Part shown: in pieces, positions 57,791 to 64,000 of the stretch
Position numbering within the stretch: position 1 is the stretch's first letter
How the letters are laid out: each line of letters opens with the position of its first letter
Assembly: GCA_039000515.1 (NCBI GenBank)
Contig: JBCFYV010000012.1
Coordinates: 6,158,826-6,222,825, forward strand
Length of the DNA stretch: 64,000 bases
Direction: 5' to 3'
Source: Timema cristinae
Lineage: Eukaryota > Arthropoda > Insecta > Phasmatodea > Timematidae
Translations under genes and position numbers: made by a program
The notes under the pieces: model-generated
What the model was told of the DNA's origin: nothing
Seen by the model: the letters and a program-made list of their open reading frames with translations, nothing else
Databases searched by the model: none

Positions 57791-58249
57791 TGTAACGTGG
57801 GGGCGCACGTAGCCTGGGAGGGTAACAGGCCGTTCACACGTGAAAGTGCGAACCACGAGTTCATTTAGAGATATTGGGGTAGGTTGCCGACCAAACACGA
57901 ATAAAAATAATCACGGAATATTCAAGGTTTTGATTATTAAAATTACCACTTACATAAACACTCTAATTAACTGTATATCCAAATTAAGTATAAATAAACA
58001 AGTACCTAAGTAAAATAAAAATAGCCTTAAGCAAGTCTGTAACTTATTTAAACTAATAGAGCACAGAGATATAAGTAAATTAAATAAGTAAATTAACAAC
58101 TCTAAAACACCTAATAACTAATCAAATAATTAAATACAGTCACAAACATGTTCATTAACACAGTAACAATAAATGTCTACATCACCCGTATACTTAGGCC
58201 AACACTTGTCCCGCACACGATACAATGCGATGACCCGCGATACACAAAC

Positions 58250-59285
58250 ACCGGTCCACACACTGGACACGCCTGTCCACACACTGGACACGCAGGTCCA
58301 CACACTGGACACGCAGGTCCACACACTGGACACGCAGGTCCACACACTGACACGCCGGTCCACACACTGGACACGCCGGTCCACACACTGGACACGCAGG
58401 TCCACACACTGGACAAGCAGGTCCACACACTGGACACGCAGGTCCACATACTTTGGACACGCAGGTCCACACACTGGACACGCAGGTCCACACACTGGAC
58501 ACGCAGGTCCACACACTGGACAAGCAGGTCCACACACTGACACGCCGGTCCACACACTGGACACGCAGGTCCACACACTGGACACGCAGGTCCACACACT
58601 GGACACGCAGGTCCACACACTTTGGACACGCAGGTCCACACACTTTGGACACGCAGGTCCACACACTTTGGACACGCAGGTCCACACACTTTGGACACGC
58701 AGGTCCACACACTGGACACACAGGTCCACACACTGGACACGCAGGTCCACACACTGGACAAGCAGGTCCACACACTGAACACGCAGGTCCACACACTCTG
58801 GACATGCCGGTCCACACACTTTGGACACGCAGGTCCACACACTGGACACGCAGGTCCACACACTGGACACGCAGGTCCACACACTGGACACGCAGGTCCA
58901 CACACTGGACACGCAGGTCCACACACTGGACAAGCAGGTCCACACACTGACACGCCGGTCCACACACTGGACACGCAGGTCCACACACTGGACACGCAGG
59001 TCCACACACTGGACACGCAGGTCCACACACTGGACACGCAGGTCCACACACTGGACACGCAGGTCCACACACTGACACGCCGGTCCACACACTTTGGACA
59101 CGCAGGTCCACACACTTTGGACACGCAGGTCCACACACTTTGGACACGCAGGTCCACACACTTTGGACACGCAGGTCCACACACTTTGGACACGCAGGTC
59201 CACACACTGGACACGCAGGTCCACACACTGGACAAGCAGGTCCACACACTGGACACGCAGGTCCACACACTCTGGACATGCCGGT
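58250..59285. repeat. 21-bp minisatellite inside the LTR-like element, about 49 copies
   Basis: Unit GGACACGCAGGTCCACACACT. Variants are 20 bp (one G missing, CACTGACACGCC) and 23 bp (CACTTTGGACACG). Groups of variants recur in the same order several times, showing block duplications. A 7-codon period makes six long frames of 130-399 residues on both strands, all artefacts. Confidence 0.96.
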
Positions 59286-59346
59286 TCACTCCCAGACCCA
59301 CTGGTGGAGAGCCAAGTACTGAACTGCACGGCTATCGCTGAGCTTG

Positions 59347-59415
59347 TTTATATAGGGGTGGTGACAGATAATGGTCTGGAATCCTCCATTTATAAAGTTA
59401 AGAGTCCATAATAAA
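59347..59415 (+). promoter_or_regulatory. TATA-like and polyadenylation motifs of the LTR-like element
   Basis: TTTATATAGG at 59347-59356 and TATAAA at 59391-59396, then AATAAA at 59410-59415. The spacing fits a U3/R boundary and poly(A) signal downstream of the repeat array. Inferred from motifs only. Confidence 0.45.
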
Positions 59416-59606
59416 AAGTATCCCGACCATCCCAGATGTGTCTCCGCCCTCCTCCCCGCACCCCCTTGGCCAATCTAATCCCCCAGTCAAGTGAGAATGT
59501 CACTGCCTACCTGCTAGACAAGGAGGAGACAGAGAGAACAAGGAGCGCAGCCAGGGTAAACAATGAGAGCACGCTGGTCCCACTGTTAAACACTAATCTT
59601 GTTACA

Positions 59607-62215
59607 ATATGTATGGTCATTCCTCAGGAAATGTATTTAAATGTGGTATTATATGTATGGTCATTACTCAGGTTATGTATTTAAATGTGGTATTTAAATG
59701 TGGTATGATGTGTATGGACATTCCTCAGGAAATGTATTTAAATGTGGTATGATGTGTATGGACATTACTCAGGTTATGTATTTAAATGTGGTATTTAAAT
59801 GTGGTATGATGTGTACGGACATTACTCAGGTTATGTATTTAAATGTGGTATGATGTGTATGGTCATTCCTCAGGTTATGTATTTAAATGTGGTATGATGT
59901 GTATGGACATTCCTCAGGCAATGTATTTAAATGTGGTATGATGTGTACGGTCAATCCTCAGGCAATGTATTTAAATGTGGTATGATGTGTACGGTCATTA
60001 CTCAGGTTATGTATTTAAATGTGGTATGATGTGTATGGACATTCCTCAGGCAATGTATTTAAATGTGGTATGATGTGTATGATCATTCCTCAGGTTATGT
60101 ATTTAAATGTGGTATGATGTGTATGGACATTCCTCAGGCAATGTGTTTAAATGTGGTATGATATGTACGGTCATTACTCAGGCAATGTATTTAAATGTGG
60201 TATGATGTGTATGGACATTCCTCAGGCAATGTGTTTAAATGTGGTATGATGTGTATGGACATTACTCAGGTTATATATTTAAATGTGGTATGATGTGTAT
60301 GGACATTCCTCAGGAAATACATTTAAATGTGGTATGATGTGTATGGTCATTATTCAGGCAATGTATTTAAATGTGGTATGATGTGAATGATCATTCCTCA
60401 GGTTATGTATTTAAATGTGGTATAATGTGTATGGTCATTACTCAGGTTATGTGTTTAAATGTGGTATGATGTGTACGGTCATTACTAAGGCAATATGTTT
60501 AAATGTGGTATGATGTGTACGGTCACTACTCAGGCAATGTGTTTAAATGTGGTATGATATGTATGATCATTCCTCAGGTTATGTATTTAAATGTGGTATG
60601 ATGTGTATGGTCATTATTCAGGCAATGTATTTAAATGTGGTATGATGTGTACGGTCATTCCTCAGGCAATGTATTTAAATGTGGTATGATGTGTATGGTC
60701 ATTACTCAGGTTATGTATTTAAATGTGGTATGATGTGTATGGACATTCCTCAGGTTATGTGTTTAAATGTGGTATAATGTGTATGGTCATTATTCAGGCA
60801 ATATATTTAAATGTGGTATGATGTGTATGATCATTCCTAAGGTTATGTATTTAAATGTGGTATGATGTGTATGGTCATTCCTCAGGCAATGTGTTTAAAT
60901 GTGGTATGATGTGTACGGTCATTCCTCAGGCAATATATTTAAATGTGGTATGATGTGTATGGTCATTACTCAGGTTATGTATTTAAATGTGGTATAATGT
61001 GTATTGTCATTATTCAGGCAATATATTTAAATGTGGTATGATGTGTATGATCATTCCTCAGGTTATGTATTTAAATGTGGTATGATGTGTATGGTCATTA
61101 TTCAGGTAATGTATTTAAATGTGGTATGATGTGTACGGTCATTCCTCAGGCAATGTATTTAAATGTGGTATGATGTGTACGGTCATTACTCAGGTTATGT
61201 ATTTAAATGTGGTATGAGTGTATGGTCATTATTCAGGCAATGTATTTAAATGTGGTATGATGTGTATGATCATTCCTCAGGTTATGTATTTAAATGTGGT
61301 ATGATGTGTATGGTCATTACTCAGTCAATGTGTTTAAATGTGGTATGATGTGTATGGTCATTACTCAGGTTATGTATTTAAATGTGGTATGATGTGTATG
61401 GACATTCCTCAGGAAATGTATTTAAATATGGTATGATGTGTATTGTCATTCCTCAGGTTATGTATTTAAATGTGGTATGATATGTATGGTCATTACTCAG
61501 GTTATGTGTTTAAATGTGGTATGATGTGTATGGTCATTCCTCAGGTTATGTATTTAAATGTGGTATGATGTGTATGGACATTCCCCAGGCAATGTATTTA
61601 AATGTGGTATGATATGTATGGTCATTCCTCAGGTTATGTGTTTAAATGTGGTATGATGTGTATGGTCATTACTCAGGTTATGTATTTAAATGTGGTATGA
61701 TATGTATGGTCATTACTCAGGTTATGTGTTTAAATGTGGTATGATGTGTATGGTCATTAATCAGGCAATGTGTTTAAATGTGGTATGATGTGTACGGTTA
61801 TTAATCAGGCAATGTGTTTAAATGTGGTATGATGTGTATGATCATTACTCAGGCAATGTGTTTAAATGTGGTATGATGTGTATTGACATTACTCAGGTTA
61901 TGTATTTAAATGTGGTATGATGTGTATGGTCATTTTTCAGGAAATGTATTTAAATGTGGTATGATGTGTATGGACATTACTAAGGTTATGTATTTAAATG
62001 TGGTATGATGTGTACGGTCATTACTCAGGTTATGTATTTAAATGTGGTATGATGTGTATGGTCATTATTCAGGCAATGTATTTAAATGTGGTATGATATG
62101 TATGGTCATTCCTCAGGTTATGTGTTTAAATGTGGTATGATATGTATGGTCATTCCTCAGGTTATGTGTTTAAATGTGGTATGATATGTATGGTCATTCC
62201 TCACGTGATGTGTCT
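59607..62215. repeat. 44-bp minisatellite, right part, about 59 copies
   Basis: Unit TATTTAAATGTGGTATGATG, TGTATGGTCATTCCTCAGG and TTATG or CAATG. Many units contain the 8-bp palindrome ATTTAAAT. Variation is concentrated at a few positions (GGTCATT/GGACATT, TTCCTC/TTACTC, TTATG/CAATG). The unit is not a multiple of 3, so it makes no long frames. Confidence 0.96.
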
Positions 62216-62790
62216 TTAAATGTTGATTTACTGAAGACAATTTTCGAGAATCTAAACATTTTCTAAAGTGATGTTAGTGATTCTGGGAGGTTTTGCATGG
62301 ACACTGTATTGGCTATCTGGTTTTGTGGTGGTAAATTCACTTAAGTAATGGTCTTTAATTTTTTAATAATTGCCTTAACGATTTTGTTAGGATGGAAATC
62401 TGTTAGTGTTTAAATGATAAATAAATCTTTATACTGTTTATAGGAGAGTAATTTCTTAAGGAGTATTTTACTAATGAATAATTTAGAAAATATGAAATAT
62501 TTTGAACTTACAAGGGGTTTTGATAGTGTTTATAAAATACAAATTATTTGGTGCTAGTTTTCTGATAGCAGATATTTGGAAATTTTATCATAAACTATAA
62601 TATATTATACGAGGAAGTGTGTACTACGTATTTGTCGGGCCATTTATTTAGTAAGTATTTTGCGTTGTTTTAGATATTATTAACTCCTATTTTAACTTTA
62701 TTTTAATTATTTATTGTTAGCCATCCATAATCTTCCTACCAAAGGGCAGGGAATAGATTGTCAGTAAAGTGTATCACCGCTGAAGAATAG
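62216..62790. other. Intergenic, nothing recognised
   Basis: AT-rich sequence after the array; no signature. Confidence 0.45.
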
Positions 62791-62835
62791 TTAAGATTCG
62801 AATCTCGGAAGGGTTATTTTTTCACATCAGGGTTA
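62791..62835 (+). mobile_element. Possible SINE head remnant
   Basis: B-box-like AAGATTCGAATCTCGG at 62801-62816 after a worn A-box-like region. Nothing else supports it. Confidence 0.3.
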
Positions 62836-63111
62836 TCCCTTTGGTTATACCATTCTCTTTATACTAACGTGTGTTTATTGCCTACAATTTATTTTTCCCT
62901 TTACACTTAGAAAATGCCATGAATAATCATAGTATTACACGTACAACTAAACAATAATATACATACATTTGTTGATTAGTTCTTCACTCAGAGTTTTAGG
63001 GCAGAGTTTACAATGGACGTGTGGAATTCATCGGCTTTATGGAATTCTAAACGTTCATGTATACTCAGACTTAAGACTATGAGGAAATATACCCTGAGAA
63101 CGGGATAAATC

Positions 63112-63226
63112 TTGCCTAGCTCAATGGTAGAGTATATGTAGGTTTTAAAAAATGACAACTAGACTTGAGAATCGAGTCCGGGACTCTTAGATTAGCACGC
63201 AAATGCTCTACCACTAAGCTATCCAT
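63112..63226. mobile_element. Two tRNA-like heads in inverted orientation
   Basis: CTAGCTCAATGGTAGAGTAT (63116-63135, plus) and the complement of TAGCTTAGTGGTAGAGCATT (63202-63221, minus) are A-box regions of alanine-like tRNA heads facing each other about 65 bp apart. The minus copy also has the reverse of GTCCCGGACTCGATTCTC (B box). Neither forms a full cloverleaf. Confidence 0.55.
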
Positions 63227-63329
63227 AATTCATCCCATTATCAGGGCCATTCTTCAATCTTAGTCTAAAACAGTCTCTATGAAGAACATGTGGAAACCTT
63301 GAGTGAAGAATGACTCTAAGTATGGTACA

Positions 63330-63405
63330 AATCGTGAATAGCTCAGTGGTAAAGAATTGGAGGTCTGAGCCAAGGGTCACAGGTTCAATTCACGTAACTC
63401 GGTTT
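63330..63405 (+). mobile_element. tRNA-like SINE head
   Basis: A box TAGCTCAGTGGTAAAG (63340-63355) and B box AGGTTCAATTC (63381-63391). The stem pairing expected of a working tRNA is poor. Confidence 0.5.
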
Positions 63406-63429
63406 TATTTTTCAACTTATTTAAATATG

Positions 63430-64000
63430 AGATCAGTGACGGCTCTATCCATAGACTAGGTCCATTCCATCTTTATAACCCAAAACACAAAAAGGTAAAG
63501 ATGTATGAAGGTTAAGATGGCAGTGTAAGGGACCCAAGAAAATCAATGTTTTGAGAGTTTTTATATAAACACTTTTTATTTGACAAACTAAATAAACTAT
63601 TGTTCAAGCAGAAACATAGAATTTAATTTGTCTCACATGTTAAATATCCGTCATGAGCATAGCATATTAGATTATACACATTAATATACAGATACAACAT
63701 TATCGTTAAATTTCAGAACACCTGTAGAGAATTCAAGAATTTTTTAGGTAACAATGTGAAGAAATTTAAACTCTATGTTTTTAATGGAGAAATATTTCAT
63801 TTCTTTTGGTCAAAAAAAAAAAGTTTTGAAATTAAAATTTAAAAAAAAAAACCACTGACCTTTCCTCGCGTTCTCTGCAATCCCTCCCTTAAAACCACGC
63901 GCAACATTCATTCTTAATAACCAGTTATATCTGGTCATTGAGCAATTGGAAAATAGTTCTAGTGTATGTAGTCAGTGGCGAGTGTTAAAATATTTCCCGT
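63430..64000. other. Intergenic, nothing recognised
   Basis: AT-rich with short A-runs (63812-63823, 63841-63850). No gene signature. Confidence 0.45.

Larger units (their letters stand above)
57791..59606 (+). mobile_element. LTR-like insertion, probably a solo LTR (1816 bp)
   Basis: Begins TGTAACGTGGGGGC and ends CTTGTTACA, so its termini are the inverted pair TGTAAC/GTTACA typical of Ty3/gypsy-type LTRs. It interrupts a 44-bp array unit, with ATAT duplicated at 57787-57790 and 59607-59610. Removing it and one ATAT leaves GGTATAATATGTATGGTCAT, a normal unit. Inside, in order, are about 460 bp of AT-rich sequence, a 21-bp minisatellite (58250-59285), a TATA-like box (59347-59356) and AATAAA (59410-59415). 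There is no coding region, so a solo LTR left by recombination is the simplest reading. I did not find a second copy in the window. Confidence 0.75.

Noticed and set aside
58130..59341. Open frames up to 399 residues on both strands, cysteine-rich or histidine/threonine-rich
   Set aside because: They arise from a 21-bp repeat without stops and are open in several frames at once; there is no start context or domain.
1013..62215. Tandem arrays as possible CRISPR loci
   Set aside because: There are no unique spacers between repeats, no cas genes, and the genome is eukaryotic.
63330..63405. tRNA gene
   Set aside because: The boxes are present but the stems pair poorly; SINE-type heads of the same sort are common here.

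Overview
This is an AT-rich stretch of eukaryotic, almost certainly invertebrate, genome. An arthropod is my best guess, from the mix of a BEL/Pao retrotransposon, a Mutator-like (MULE) transposase fused to a YqaJ nuclease, arthropod-style non-LTR retrotransposon relics, dense tRNA-derived SINEs and abundant micro/minisatellites. I found no convincing host protein gene, no true tRNA or rRNA gene and no CRISPR. Most long open frames are by-products of tandem repeats whose unit is a multiple of 3 bp.

Layout. 1-9242: a 3.4 kb minisatellite (44/45-bp unit), a (TTA)n tract grown from a SINE tail, a 36-bp x5 repeat, and several SINEs. 9243-28034: an 18.8 kb inverted repeat with no spacer. It is best read as two copies of one MULE-type DNA transposon joined head to head and sharing a terminal CTTAAG. 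Both ends of each copy carry an imperfect 18-bp terminal inverted repeat. The right copy keeps a two-exon transposase-YqaJ gene, lightly broken at the start of exon 2. The left copy is more decayed. SINEs present in both arms predate the duplication; others are arm-specific and postdate it. 28035-39670: intergenic DNA with SINEs, a minus-strand LINE reverse-transcriptase relic (30190-30870), an internally deleted hAT element with a perfect 8-bp target duplication (35702-36521), and a young SINE with a 12-bp duplication.

39675-45391: a degraded BEL/Pao element (gag, protease, RT, RNase H, integrase; several stops and frameshifts; 3' end deleted). 46239-52240: a 20-bp minisatellite and a 4.3 kb 80/66-bp minisatellite with a 306-bp higher-order period. 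55062-57325: an (ATAC)n tract, SINEs and a second LINE relic. 57643-62215: a 44-bp minisatellite interrupted by a 1816-bp LTR-like insertion (TGTAAC...GTTACA, 4-bp duplication ATAT), itself carrying about 1 kb of 21-bp repeats upstream of TATA and polyadenylation motifs. The last 1.8 kb is AT-rich with tRNA-like SINE heads.

The genes do not form a cellular pathway. The only functional unit suggested is the transposon-encoded transposase plus nuclease. Boundaries of degraded SINEs and relics are approximate, and identities were judged by eye.
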